This document shows positions 10,017-21,447 of a stretch of DNA of 64,000 nt, piece after piece. Source of the stretch: Isoetes taiwanensis (lineage: Eukaryota > Streptophyta > Lycopodiopsida > Isoetales > Isoetaceae); the NCBI GenBank assembly GCA_021234155.1, contig JAJEKV010000001.1, positions 2,752,007-2,816,006 on the forward strand. Reading direction: 5' to 3'. The position numbers and the translations under genes are program-made. Below the pieces are notes generated by a model. That model worked only from the letters and a program-made list of their open reading frames with translations, was not told the origin of the DNA and did not search any database. Position 1 is the first letter of the stretch. Every line of letters begins with the position of its first letter.

Positions 10017-11273
10017 TAACTATGTAAATTTTCTTCATCATGTTTTTATGATATAGTGCTATATTGTGAAATATTGAATATTTTGTAAATAATATGATAT
10101 TACATTTTCATACTTTTGAGGTTAATTGTGTGAATTTAAATATGCTACTAAAAACATGCAATATGAAACAAAATTAAGACATAATCCCAATTTAATTGAA
10201 TAATGTTTCTTGGTTGATGAAGTTGGGCAGTCTTGCATGCATTTGAAGTTTTGAGAGGGAGATTAACAGGTATATGATCTCTACTCCATAGAAGTTGAAT
10301 TTCTAATAAAAAACTTCATCATTTTCCAAGAAGGATCGGTAATACTTGAGCGTGCTTTAATTGCTTGGACTTTCTTCACGCACAAGATGTCCGCCATGTG
10401 CCTAGAGGTGCAGTCATCGTCATGCACATGCCGTAGCTCATCGTGATCTCCTTTGAGTGATCTGTAACCTGTCCACTGGAGCTACTTGGCTGAAGGATTT
10501 GAAGTCATCTTTTCTTTAGTTCCTAGGCGTTGCTGGATCTGGGGCTCTTGGTTAGGCAGAAGATCGTCCTCCTTGATCTTGCCTCTAGTGCTGATATATG
10601 CCTCCAAGTCGAAGATCTTCTTCCTCTAATATGTGTAAAGTCTGCCTACTAGTGCAAGAAGCTAGAAGCTAGTCATGGCTGACCTTGAATACTTTAGTTG
10701 TCTATCTTGGCTGCTCCCTTGCTGAAGTTGCTCTACATCCGCTTGAGCTGTTAGGCTGCAAGATCATGATAGTCTTCCCTTCGATCCGTATGCGTTGATA
10801 TGTCGCTATGGATTCTTCTTCTGCCGTAAGATTATCCCCTCTGACTCTAGGTTCTTGAAGCTAAGCCCTACTGGTGTTGTTGCTAGGGGTGTCTATCATT
10901 CTGGCTCCATGTATTATATATCTCCCTCGGCTTCTTCCTCCTCATCTGATTGTTCATCGACGGGGTCTTCGATGTATTCGAGAGACTTATCTATTGTGTA
11001 TTGTTCTTTGGTCATTCTCGCCTCTTACTCCAAAAGCAGATGCTCATCTAGAGTCTAAGGGTTGAAGGTCAAACGAATGTATAGATGACTCTCCTACTAG
11101 ATTGACGTCACTATAAGCAAGGAAGATGGCTAAGGCAGCATTAACAGAGAAGTTTCTAGCGTTGTCAAATTTCATGGTCATATTTGCTAAAGGCCGAAAT
11201 AAAGGTAAGTCGTCGATTTGTTACATGAACAAAAATATTGACTAGTATGTCCCCATTTTTCTGAAATCAGTTA
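10017..11273. other. Mostly non-coding; possible minus-strand element remnant at 10330-11110
   Basis: 10330-11110 is richer in GC than its flanks. On the minus strand around 11010-10920 it gives an acidic stretch (SLEYIEDPVDEQSDEEEEAE) between stops. This resembles low-complexity parts of retroelement proteins, but no domain can be named. Confidence 0.3.
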
Positions 11274-11360
11274 TTGAGAACACATAACCTAGCCATAATT
11301 CCTAACCTTTGTTGCAATGAACCATCGTGTAGCTATTTGGAACAATATTTAGAATTGAAA

Positions 11361-11663
11361 ATGATTTTAAACATACCAGACTATAAAAAAAATATTGTTT
11401 TTTACCTTGTTGCAGACCTCCCTGATGAGCTGGCATTGACAGTAAGGGCAAATTACCAGAAGAAAGTGAAGAGCATCAAAATTACAATAGGTTGCAACCT
11501 CACCTTTGCAAAGCCGGTTCCTAGGGGGTGCAAGAATGGCGAAAGGAGTATGAAGTACCTCAAGAAAAATTTTAAGCATTACACGCCAACATCATTGCAG
11601 CCAGTCATCAGGATCAAATCCATCCATCATGCAAATTTAGAAGCTCGTATAGAAATTGTGTAG
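11361..11663 (+). CDS. Hypothetical small ORF, unrecognised
   Basis: A 100-residue lysine-rich frame from the first ATG, including DLPDELALTVRANYQ and TFAKPVPRGCKNGERSMKYL. The open frame extends further upstream without an ATG, so an exon is possible. I recognise no family and see no matching splice partner; it may be a gene fragment or a chance frame. Confidence 0.2.
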   Translation: MILNIPDYKKNIVFYLVADLPDELALTVRANYQKKVKSIKITIGCNLTFAKPVPRGCKNGERSMKYLKKNFKHYTPTSLQPVIRIKSIHHANLEARIEIV

Positions 11664-12074
11664 AGCTAAACTTGGCTCAAATTCCAATTTCAGTCTGTTA
11701 GCAACATCCGCATGTCATTAGGTTTGCTGTAAGTTACAAATAAATCAGACTAATATATCAATAAAAGAAAATAATCTGGTTTTCTATAATCAAATAGATT
11801 CTTTACTGACAACAATGAGACATCGATGCAACTATATTATAGATCAAGAGCTTATTGGCTTCATACCAAATCTCCCAGGCCATTCATTGGATTATTGGCT
11901 GAACTTCAAGAAATCGAGACTTTTTTTGTCCCCTTCGTTTGTTTCCCTTTCTGCAATGAGTCTACATATTGAATTGCTTTATTGAATTACCAGCATGATG
12001 TGCTAGTAGCGCCCACCAGGGAGCTCGCCCATGCTACACAAGTCCATGGGCCTCAGGTCACAAGGGACAATAAT

Positions 12075-12075
12075 G

Positions 12076-12173
<98 letters not shown>
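12075..12173 (+). repeat. (ATCT)n microsatellite
   Basis: About 24 perfect tetranucleotide units. It follows a moderately GC-rich stretch (11990-12070) and may be the tail of a retroposed element, but no second locus supports that. Tyr-Leu-Ser-Ile frames across it are repeat artefacts. Confidence 0.95.
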
Positions 12174-12174
<1 letters not shown>

Positions 12175-12460
12175 TCATTCGAAAAACAAAAAGAGGAAGA
12201 AGAAGCTGCAATAGATGGTGACAAAGGCAGGATTTCTGAAAAAGGGCAGATCCTTTGCAGAGCACTGTGTTCAACAGATCCAAAAAGGAAAAGGTAGAAT
12301 TAAGGGAAAAGGAGAGAGGCAGATATTCAGTGTTGGAAAATCTGCACAACTTTAAAACAAAGACGACTTACCTCGCGCATTCGGATCTGTAAAATTTTCT
12401 TAACTTTTGCACTAGGGTCTGTAGATTTTTCTCAACATCGACAGATCAAGAAGATACACC

Positions 12461-12647
12461 AAGAATGAGAATGAGAATGAGAATGAGAATGAGAATGAGA
12501 ATGAGAATGAGAATGAGAATGAGAATGAGAATGAGAATGAGAATGAGAATGAGAATGAGAATGAGAATGAGAATGAGAATGAGAATGAGAATGAGAATGA
12601 GAATGAGAATGAGAATGAGAATGAGAATGAGAATGAGAATGAGAATG
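12461..12647 (-). repeat. LINE 3' hexamer tail (ATTCTC)n
   Basis: About 30 near-perfect hexamers. On the plus strand they read GAGAAT and translate as Met-Arg repeats, on the minus strand as Ser-Phe repeats; neither is a gene. The position, directly after a LINE 3' UTR, marks it as the tail of the retroposed copy. Confidence 0.95.
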
Positions 12648-12705
12648 GTTTTTTATCGTCCACTGAGACCAATCGGCCTATGGGACCCAGAAGGAGCGCA
12701 ACAAA

Positions 12706-12776
12706 CTTATTACTGTCCGGGTTAAAAAACCCTCGCCCCAAAGGGTTTTCGAGGGAAAAACCATGGCAGTAATAAG
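12706..12776 (-). other. Stem-loop in LINE 3' UTR
   Basis: CTTATTACTG (12706-12715) pairs perfectly with CAGTAATAAG (12767-12776), and inside it CCCTCG (12730-12735) pairs with CGAGGG (12750-12755). The hairpin ends about 60 bases before the hexamer tail. Several LINE clades use a 3' stem-loop for recognition by their own reverse transcriptase; that role is inferred here. Confidence 0.75.
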
Positions 12777-12925
12777 AATGCTGTTAAACTGTACAAGTAT
12801 ACATCATCACGAAATAAAATGTGTATGCACATGTCAAGCGCGTGCCCGAGGACATAGCTGATCTCGCATGTCCATGACCTCATGAAGGTATGATCCTAGC
12901 ACCCGTACGGATGCCGTGCTCAATG

Positions 12926-13504
12926 TCACATGTAGCGGTGGCGGGCCGCCAGCTCGACCAACTCAAAGATAGCGTCCCGGACTTGATCATATGCTGGGCA
13001 ACTTTGAAGGGTATAAGATTCATCCTCAATGACACCCATTTGGCAGCATTGACAGAGCCTGTTCTGACGTGGCTTACCAATCCATCTGCCTGTCTCAATT
13101 CGAAGATGATGTGCCCTTGTGCGAATGGAGGCAATGAGTCTGTGTCTTTTCATGGGCAAGTGGGTGCGCAAGTAGCATTGTGGGCCTCGTTCCAATGTGG
13201 GATTTATATGGCGCTGGTAGTGTGCTGTCTTGACCTGTTCAAAGGCGTTGGCATCCCAAAGCTTGCCGTTGAAGCAAGCGTCAAGATATTGCCTCAAGCT
13301 ATGGCGATCTGCCTCTGTTTGCACATGTATGCACCTATGCTCTTGCACATTCCATCTAGCCATCTTTTCCCTCCAGCAGGCCTTGAGGCGCTGTGGCCCC
13401 ATTGCCATGATATAAGCTAGTTTAGGGAGACGAGCATCATCCATATTGATCACCTTCTGAAAATAGACAATGTGGCGATCAAGGGCCGCCCTCTGAAGAG
13501 GCAA
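12926..13504 (-). pseudogene. LINE ORF2 C-terminal fragment (post-RT region and zinc knuckle)
   Basis: An open frame of 192 residues in the region after the reverse transcriptase of an L1-like ORF2. It aligns by eye with the LINE at 45775-46655: DARLPKLAYIMAMGPQRLK against DAQRLPPRALLLAQGPQRLK, and HHLRIETGRW in both. The C-terminal CQCC...LQSCPAY motif corresponds to the CxxC...HxxxxC knuckle, but the histidine seen in the other copy (HALQECPAY) is tyrosine here (YTLQSCPAY). Homology appears to begin slightly upstream, to about 13522, where the element is truncated. Confidence 0.85.
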
Positions 13505-13524
13505 GAATCCTGTCTCCTGTAGTA

Positions 13525-16190
13525 GAAAAGCCAGTCAGAAAAGATACATTCAATATTTCACTGTTTTACCTATTCCAGCAACTTGCAAGTGCCTGATTCT
13601 TCCAAGTATGCCGGTGGATTTTTTGCCTCCCTTAAGAAACATAGTAGGGTTAAGAAACATAGTAACCCTACGGCTTTAATCCTCTGAACTCCAAGGGCTT
13701 TTATAGTTCACAGGCTGAATAATGGGAGAATTTGTAGGGCTTGACGAAGGCAGGGTTTGAATTGTAGTTCATTGAGTATTGCATGGATGCTGCAAGAAAA
13801 GCTCTATCTATCGGCATCCTCATTCGAAATACAATTTTTTTTACCACATTCTACTGAAGTTTTTGCTGGGTGTTTGCAGGTGTAGACAAAGGCCACGTAG
13901 CAAAAAACATTGCAATGGGGTTTCAAGTATTTTTGATGTGTATATTTCTCTGTTTAAAGGTTAAAGGCCTGCAATATCATTACTGCCCACATCTACATTT
14001 GCTATGATGATCATTTGTAAGCTCTTTTAAATGTATCAAAAGATGCGTGCATTGAGTATAGTGAGTTTATTGAGTATTCCAAGTAAAGCTCTATTCTTAC
14101 ATGCCTTATTTTCTGATTTAAGAGAGGTCCAGTGACTTTATTTTTGTTTGCAGCCAATGCTTTGGTTATCTCCTTCCCTAGAAGATGGTTTTGTCTATTA
14201 TTTTTCCTTCAAGATCATCGATGTATCTACCTTTGAAATGTTTTTTTCTTGATACTACAAACGTTTGCTTTATTTCTTTTCAAAAAAATGGTATGATTAT
14301 TGATGGGGACTTCAACTCTGGTGCAAGAGTTCATGTTCTTTACATGCAACTGAAGTATGACCTATGCCGGTTGTGATGTCAGATCATTGAAAACATTGCA
14401 TGTCCTTATTCCTTTAACTACTTTTGAGCATAATATTGGTTGGCAGTAAGGAACATTGGTTGGCAGACTTACGATTGCTATGGAGTTTATTTTGGGCTCC
14501 ATGATTCTTAAACGAGGGCTATGAATTTCTTTGTTATTGACAAAGTTGGCTCCAGCTTGCCACATACATTTTATGCTTCTACAATGATAAAAAAACAGGT
14601 AGCTCTCATCCCATCGTTGCCTATGTTTTAGTATTCTTTATTTACAGGGTGGAAAACTCATCTCTTATGTCTAGACTCATGCCCATCACAACATTTATAA
14701 CTTTCTTATTGAACCGTCTTATAAGGTTTATATTTCTTCTTTTGTTTTCCAGGCCGACCAGGAGCTGACTATGTGGCCTTACAAAACTTGCTACAACTTT
14801 TGCTAAAAGTGTAAATATATTCATTCACTGCTATGGAGCATGGAGCCTGTCATCATAGACATTACTCAAGTCTTTATGGACATGTACAGTTTGCCTTGAT
14901 TGATGTCTACGAATTTTGAAGACTACCATGTTCAAGAGTTTATGGTTTAGGGTCAAATCCAGGTAACAAAAGCATTTTGTTGTTTATGCATCTCTAAGTT
15001 TTGCATCATGTCTAGGTTGCAAGGGTGTTCTAGGATCTTTACTCCAAAAAATGTAGAATCTTTCCTTCAAAAAACATCTGCAGACTATATTGTAAAGATA
15101 GATTCTCGGAATCTTAAGTGAGCTATATTCTGTGGGGTTACAGGTTCATTACAAGTGCAACTCATTTTTATTTTGGGTGCTAATTATCTAAAAGCCTCTG
15201 ATGGCGGCCTCAAGTATTTATGGGATCACGTGCTCTTAGCTATAAGTTATCCGTTGATAGCAAGTATATGTGGCATCTATGCAGTACTTTAGATAACGTA
15301 TCTCTGATAGTTAGAAGTTTTAGCTTCTTAGCTGGTGCTACCAATTTACAACTGCAGTAAATTTGAAATGGGAGATGCATCTCATATGCTGAGGTCAGCC
15401 ATGATTACTACTTATTGTGAAGGTCATTTGGATGCTCAAATGTTGCATGTAGTTTTTGTTTTGAATTTGGCATAGACATTTAGCATTTGTCATCTGAGTA
15501 TTAGTTCAGACTTGGTTACATTCTAGACTATGGCACATGTTTTTTTATATTAAGTTGATATATATACTAGAAACTCTGAGCACATTTTCAATTGACGGAT
15601 TGATTACCCACATATTGATAAAAATGTTCTCTGTCTAAGTAGTTGCCAGTGATGATGGACATGGGGCGGAGAAAGAATCTGCAATTTTTATACTTTTCTG
15701 AATATTTTAAAAGCTAGAAATCAAAGAACTCTTCCATTTTAACTGTTTGCGTGAAGTGGTGCTTAAGCCTTGCTTTATAATGAAAAGCTTAACACCAAAG
15801 CTCCAGCCAAAGCTACTGTTTCTAAGGGTGTAAAAATGTTGCTTTATTTTTTATGAAAGTGACTGTAATGATAGTGATGAGCAGGTAAAGACATCCACTG
15901 TTATATTATTTGAGATTTCTATTGTAATTTAGCCTTGAGGTTGTATAGTCTGCTGCAAAAACCCAAAGCAAAAGCACCAGCTCAACAAGCTAAAGCACCT
16001 GTAAGTTGATGTATGAAACAGAAAAAACAAGACAATTTTGAAAAGCTCGGATGATGAGGAGTTGCTTTTTGTCCAAGGTGCATGTTTCTATATCGAAAGA
16101 TTCAAAAAAATTGCATTTAGCTCAGAAGATTCAGAGCAGAGCCATATCGCAACAGTGTTATTTTGATGCCTTGGCTCTCCCTCCCTAAGA
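13525..16190. other. No recognisable gene
   Basis: Long AT-rich stretch with scattered short frames and no motif I can name on either strand. Undetected small exons cannot be excluded. Confidence 0.35.
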
Positions 16191-16287
16191 TGTAAGATAA
16201 GATAAGATAAGATAAGATAAGATAAGATAAGATAAGATAAGATAAGATAAGATAAGATAAGATAAGATAAGATAAGATAAGATAAGA
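16191..16287 (+). repeat. (GATAA)n microsatellite
   Basis: About 18 pentamer units preceded by TCCCTCCCTAAGATGTAA. It could be the tail of a retroposed element, as with the (ATTCTC)n tails elsewhere in the window, but no matching body sequence was found. Confidence 0.95.
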
Positions 16288-16589
16288 GACATCAGGTCAA
16301 CATAATTTTTAGTTTCCATTTAGTAGATGTGTCACATGCTTAACAATTGCCATAAGGCCCTCATATTAGTCATAAGCTAACCACATGCAACTTATTTGCT
16401 TATATCCATTGCTAAATAGTTCCCATCTTTAATATTATCATCCTAAGTTCCTTGAGTGGAACCATTACAGACTTTCTAGATGCACCATTGTTCCAAACAT
16501 GACTCCAAATATATACATCTTTCGCTTCTTATTCTCCATCTTTCCATAATGATGATATACATAACAACGATTAGGCATTTTCATTCCAC

Positions 16590-16664
16590 TTACAAACTCC
16601 ATTACATCTACCCATGCCACACGTTGATGACTAATGCCCGGCATCGCCCGGCACACGTTTCCAA
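16590..16664 (+). mobile_element. Decayed Helitron 3' end
   Basis: The last 70 or so bases match the end of the Helitron at 31921-33110 (CCATTACATCTACCC, then CTAATGCCCGGCATCG and GGCACACGTTTC). The hairpin arm is mutated (CGCCCGGC instead of CGTCGGGC), and the terminal CTAG is CCAA at 16661-16664. No 5' end was found. Confidence 0.6.
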
Positions 16665-17266
16665 TTTGGATTATCATTTCACTTCATTTAACATGTTTTG
16701 TAAACTTGGAATTGTATTTTGTATTATTGAAAGGCAACACCATGATTAATTACATCTCTAGATGGTGCAAGAACTGTTGGGCATCTTAGCAAGAACTAAC
16801 CTTTCTACTTGTATTATAACATAATGTTGGAATATAAATATTGGCTAATGATAGCACAAGTGCCTCCCACAACATGCATGTGCTAAAAAAACCCAAAGCA
16901 TAGTCCATTATTTTCCCATTAACATGTAACTGAGCATTCCTTTACTAAGTAAAGTTCTCCATTTCTTGCCATTACGACTTTGTTGCCCTTTTTTGGACCA
17001 CGTTTAAAAGTGGTCTCATTAGACCCATTGCTCGATGATACCAACAGGTTAAATCATGCAGAACATAATATTCATGTGTATTTTGATGTATAAAAAACAT
17101 GCAGTATCTTTTGCATGCAAACATTATTGTATAAATGTAGATTTGTGCCTTGCATGTTCAAGAACATCTTTTGAACCGTTGCAACCAATAAATAACATCT
17201 TCAAACAAATTGTAAAAGATCAAATTGCCCAATATTTTTTAGACTTCTGTAAAAGTAATCAATTAT
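16665..17266. other. No recognisable gene
   Basis: AT-rich DNA without coding or structural signals beyond simple short repeats. Confidence 0.35.
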
Positions 17267-17440
17267 CTTCTTATCATTATACGAAGATAAATTCAATTGT
17301 CAAAACCAGCAAGCTAACTAAGAGAGATAAAGAGAAGAGAAAGCATACAACTGAAAAAAAGCCACATCTGGGCATCTCCACTAAAAACCAATAACAAGAG
17401 TAGCCACATCTGGGCATCTCCACTAAAAACCAACAACAAG
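17267..17440 (+). repeat. Direct repeat, copy 1, 3' of the tyrosine recombinase
   Basis: Shares CTTATCATTATACGAAGATA through GCTAACTAAGAGAG and AGCCACATCTGGGCATCTCC with 17940-18085. The second part (CATCTGGGCATCTCCACTAA with ACCAACAACAAGAG) is itself tandemly repeated at about 17366, 17405 and 17468. The pair brackets about 0.5 kb and sits just beyond the end of the recombinase frame. Confidence 0.85.
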
Positions 17441-17939
17441 AGCCACAATGCTAACCAACAACAAGAGCAGCTGGGCATCTCCATTAAAAACCAACAACAA
17501 GAGCCCAAAGCTGATCACAATACATCTGGATGGGCAACAACAAAAGTCACAGAGTTACAATCGGAGAGCCACACATTTACCACAATGTAAATGCTGCTCG
17601 ACTCAAAACCATACACAAAGCCACACATTAGCCACTAGGCTAATGCTGCCCAAGCCATAAAGCTCCTCAACAGCCTGCACAACAGAGAAATCCAACCAAG
17701 TAAATGGATCAGAAGATGCAATGTTGAGAAGGTACAAAGGTCTAATCCAACACTTGGGCAAACTCACAGAAATAGCAGGTGGGTGGTGGGTGGATGGGTG
17801 ATTGCATGAGAAAGACGATCTACGGCAAACTAGAGGAAACATAGATGAGCTGATGAGAAAGGGAAGAGGAAGAATAAAAAGGCCGTCAAAACCTATAACT
17901 GTCAAAACTAACTCATGCAATGGTTTTGATAATTACATT

Positions 17940-18085
17940 TATCTTCTTATCATTATACGAAGATAAATTCAATTGTCAAAACCAGCAAGCTAACTAAGAG
18001 AGGTAAAGAGAAGAGAAAGAACAAAAACTGAAAGAAAGCCACATCTGGGCATCTCCACTAAAAACCAACAACAAGAGCCACAATA
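17940..18085 (+). repeat. Direct repeat, copy 2, adjoining the tyrosine recombinase
   Basis: Second copy of the 17267-17440 sequence, same orientation, ending about 20 bp before the stop codon of the minus-strand recombinase gene. It could be part of a terminal repeat of the recombinase element or an independent tandem duplication. Confidence 0.85.
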
Positions 18086-18105
18086 CTGAAAAATAGAGGC
18101 AGCAG

Positions 18106-19140
18106 TCAAGGGCTACCGGAAGGGGCAGAGGAAGCCAACAAAAGGGCCAAAGCACTAGGGTCTTTCGGACCTAAACCTAAGGAGCGGAAAACAAGCAGTT
18201 GTTGCTGGATCGAAGGCAGAACATAACCATCTTTGGCTGAGTCAGAGCACCAACGACCATGAGCCTTGAAAATTCTATCCGGGACATTCAAAGCAGTTGC
18301 TGAAGTGGCTCCCCCTCTTCTTGCCGAATGGGTTCCAAAGACACTTGCATCTTCACCAATGGCAGCAAGGCAATGCTTGAACCAAGTTCTCAAAGTGGAA
18401 TAAGAAACAGGCTTTCTCCTCAGAAAACAACCATGACGCGTCACACGAACACCCCTAATCAAATGGCCACCAGCCACACCATCCACTCCAGAATAATTCC
18501 CCAGCTTCAACAGTCCTTCCAAAAGGCCAACGGGGCAAAAAGGGCCAGAGAGCCGGGCAATAGAGACCCAAGCAGCAACACCCATCTGATCTGTCTTAGA
18601 GGAACGAATAAAAAGGCTAGCATGGGTATCCAAAATCAGAATCTCATTCCAAAGCAAAGATAGCAGCTCCTTATTGCGCAAGAAAGCAACAAAAGCAATA
18701 ACAATAGGTGTACATCTCATAATGTCAAAAAGAGAAGCTGAAGGAGAAGCAAATTGTTCAAAAAGCTTGCGGACTATATGAGGAAGGATGGATTGTTTCT
18801 TTTTAAGCAAAGGAGTGGACAATCTCTTAGCCACATCTCGAGCAAGGCTAACTAGAGGATGATCTGTACGTTTGCGTAACCAGCAAGAAGGTGATGGAAA
18901 CCAATAGCAGCAATAGTCGTGTTGACACAAGCTAATGGATTAGAAAAGGAAGTGAGAAGCAATGTGAGGAAGAGGCAAACCGTGGAGGACTCTGCAGGTA
19001 GGAAAATCAGGTTCTTAGACTTGCACCAATTCTTAAAAAGGTTCCAAGCATGCTGATAACCCCTCAGAGTACTTTTAGATCTAAAAGACACCAAAAACTC
19101 TTGAAAACAACTCTTCAACTTAAGCAACTCATCATCACCA
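18106..19140 (-). pseudogene. Tyrosine recombinase (DIRS/PAT/Crypton-like), near-complete, one frameshift
   Basis: The 274-residue frame 18930-18106 carries a full tyrosine-recombinase catalytic set: R85 in FLRNKELLSLLW, K112 in RSSKTDQ, H201xxR204 in GTHSARRGGAT, H224 and W227 in KAHGRW, and Y236 in KDGYV. Upstream, in another frame (about 19140-18870), lies a SAM-like core-binding domain (FQEFLVSFRSKSTLRGYQHAW, then AAIGFHHLLAG), so a frameshift near 18870-18900 splits the gene. The signature HGRW...AKDGYV resembles recombinases of DIRS-group elements and relatives known mainly from animals and protists. There is no reverse transcriptase or RNase H next to it. A (GAT)n tract lies directly upstream, and no clear ATG was found. 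The catalytic residues are all intact, so the break may be recent or a sequencing error. Confidence 0.8.
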
Positions 19141-19165
19141 TCCAGCGTTAGCCAAAACTCTGAAG

Positions 19166-19269
<104 letters not shown>

Positions 19270-20287
19270 TTCTTGATGATCACATGACTATCATGCTGAT
19301 ATTACATGCAAGGGTATTTTTCATATGCATAAGAGGCATGGTTAAGAGGCATGATGGAATTTGTTATATGCCCTATAACTTAGACATATATTTTATGAAA
19401 TATGATGGTCGAAAAACCTTATAGATAGGTCGAAAAACCTTTTTGAATCTTCTAAAATTTTTCAAATAAAGAAAACAAGTTCCTGGGTTGGCTTTCTACT
19501 TGGGAACTAGACATGGGACATGGTTATTAAACTCGAGAATGACATAGTGCCTTTGGTTGATGGTGTATGAAACCATTATGTTTACAATTTTGTTCAAATT
19601 GTGTTGGGGATATTTTGGCCATGGCCAAACGTACAATGGCTATATCCAAACATTGTTACAAAGTGAATTTACGTCATCACAACATGGAAAGGGGGTCGCC
19701 AAAATTGTCTGAATATCATTCAGGTGCTGACACCTGGCACCTCCCTACAACTCGGAATGGAAAGGGGGAGAACAATTCCGACAACATCAAATTTTACAGG
19801 CTACAACAGGTAAACATCTCTCTGCGTTCCCTCTTCTTCTGCGTTCCTGTTTCACGCTAAACCGGCATGCTCTAGTTCCTGTTTCACGCTAAACCGGCAT
19901 GTTCTTGCTCTAGTTATGGATTCGACATGCGGTATTGAAGACCTAATCAAGCATCTTTGCCCGCAGAAGATTTTTATGAAAGGTATTACCATATTATGCA
20001 ACCGTTCCGGCTTAAATCCCTTTCTTTCTTTCTTTCTATTTCTTTGGCAACTGAATCTTCATGCATTTCGGTTCTGTGTTGGCAGGGAAAAAGAGGCTTC
20101 CTTTGTTTTGAGAACCAGAAGTTACTCTTTAGTGCAGCCAGTAGGTCATCAAAATCCGTGTAATATCATCTGCAAAAGATCAAAAGAAGAAAAAAGATCA
20201 AATACGCGCCTTGCATTACAACTGCGGAAGAAACAACCAAGAAAAGAAACTACTGAACAACTCCTTACGCTCTATGAAGACAAAATG
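19270..20287. other. No recognisable gene
   Basis: Contains a short repeated GTTTCACGCTAAACCGGCATG (about 19848-19900) and an intron-like interval after 19982 (GTATTAC...TTGGCAG), but no product can be named. Confidence 0.35.
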
Positions 20288-20560
20288 AACAACGCCTTGG
20301 CTCTACGAAGACAAAACGATGGAGCAGGACCTCCTTCTGCGCCATAGCCGGATCACAGCCAAGAAAAGACAATGAAGCACCAAAAAAGAAGAGACGAAAT
20401 CATAAAAGATGTCTATGCCTCCTTGCGCCAGCCTTTTTTCTTTCTGACGAGCTATGGCCTTGGCTCTACGAAGACAAAATGATCGAGAAGGAGGCCTAGG
20501 AGGTTTCTCCTTCGGCGCCATAGCCGGAGCTCCGCCTTCGACGAAAACAGGGGAGGACCA
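20288..20560. repeat. Imperfect internal duplication
   Basis: TTGGCTCTACGAAGACAAAA followed by a GGA/GGCC-rich stretch and GCGCCATAGCCGGA occurs at about 20298-20355 and again at about 20458-20530. It adjoins the GC-rich MITE. Related wording (GGCTATGGCGCA) is found next to the other MITE copy at 29470-29680. Confidence 0.7.
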
Positions 20561-20596
20561 AAAAGGGGGTAAATTTTGGCTTCCCCCTTCCATGTT

Positions 20597-20712
20597 GTGC
20601 CGGCATGGCCACCGGTCCCACATTCCGTGTGGCGGTGACCAGCCCCGCTCCCGCCGGTCAGCGGGCCCCACCGGTCCACACCGGAATGTGGTCCCGGTGG
20701 CCATGCCGCCAT
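20597..20712. mobile_element. GC-rich palindromic MITE, copy 1
   Basis: Inverted arms: GGCATGGCCACCGG...CCACATTCC at the left and GGAATGTGG...CCGGTGGCCATGCC at the right, with a short GC-rich centre. The same palindrome occurs at 29315-29425. It is non-coding, with the strongest GC content in this part of the window. Confidence 0.8.
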
Positions 20713-21447
20713 ACATATAATATTTTTTGACACATGGTTTAGAATAAAAAGTTTTCCTATTTAAAACCTATGCGTGCTCTTTTATTATATACAAACAAGT
20801 ATGATATGTGTGGTACATGCAAATGTGCTTTGCGTGTCAATTTCTTTGTGACTTAAAGACTAGTACAAAGGTGCTCTTGGAACGTGATACTCCACTCTAA
20901 AGAGTATGACATCGCATGTTTTGTCGTTAATGCCAAAACATTGCTTTTTCATTGAAAAATGGGCCTAAGGATGTTATGGGGCTAAGAAAAGTTATTTTGG
21001 TAATTTGCTATGGATCCTAATGGGTTGGAAGAATTTAATATGGGAGTTGACTATGGGCTTCACCTAAATGGGTTGCCAAAATTTCATAGAGGATTTTGGT
21101 GGATTTTATGATTGCCAGAATGGGCTTTACCAAAATGGTTGCCAGAATTTAATATAGGATTTTGGTGGATATTATAGCCCTTAAATATTTCGGTGAATAT
21201 TGTGTTTAGCACCCCCCTGCCTACTTTCCTGCAATTCTAGATATGCCACGTGTCATGCCACGTCAGCCAAAAAAACTCCTGTCCATTGGATCTTTTATTT
21301 TCGGCATCAACGGTTCTGAAAATTCTAAAAATTCCGTAATTTCCATCCCTCTCCTTCCGTCGGCTTCCCTCTCTTCACAGCTGCATCCTGCGAACGTCCA
21401 GTTTCTTGAGCGTGTTTCTTGAGAGGGATCTTAGGCTTGAGAAGTTA
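20713..21447. other. No recognisable gene
   Basis: AT-rich. From about 21260 it becomes pyrimidine-rich (TCCATCCCTCTCCTTCC, CTTCCCTCTCTTC) and may be the 5' UTR or promoter of the TPR-SET gene whose remains follow. Confidence 0.35.

Larger units (their letters stand above)
12461..13522 (-). mobile_element. 5'-truncated LINE with 3' hairpin and (ATTCTC)n tail
   Basis: Read on the minus strand: the end of a LINE ORF2 (13522-12926), a 3' UTR with a stem-loop (12776-12706), a short conserved 3' end, and about 30 ATTCTC units (12647-12461). The 5' truncation at about 13522 falls in the post-RT region. The same 3' end with the same kind of tail recurs at 967-1037 and, diverged, at 6523-6580. This shows that the microsatellite belongs to the element. 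Confidence 0.85.

Noticed and set aside
11982-12297. Tyr-Leu-Ser-Ile repeat reading frames
   Set aside because: Products of the (ATCT)n microsatellite.
12412-12741. Long Met-Arg and Ser-Phe repeat reading frames on the two strands
   Set aside because: They are translations of the (ATTCTC)n LINE tail, not proteins.
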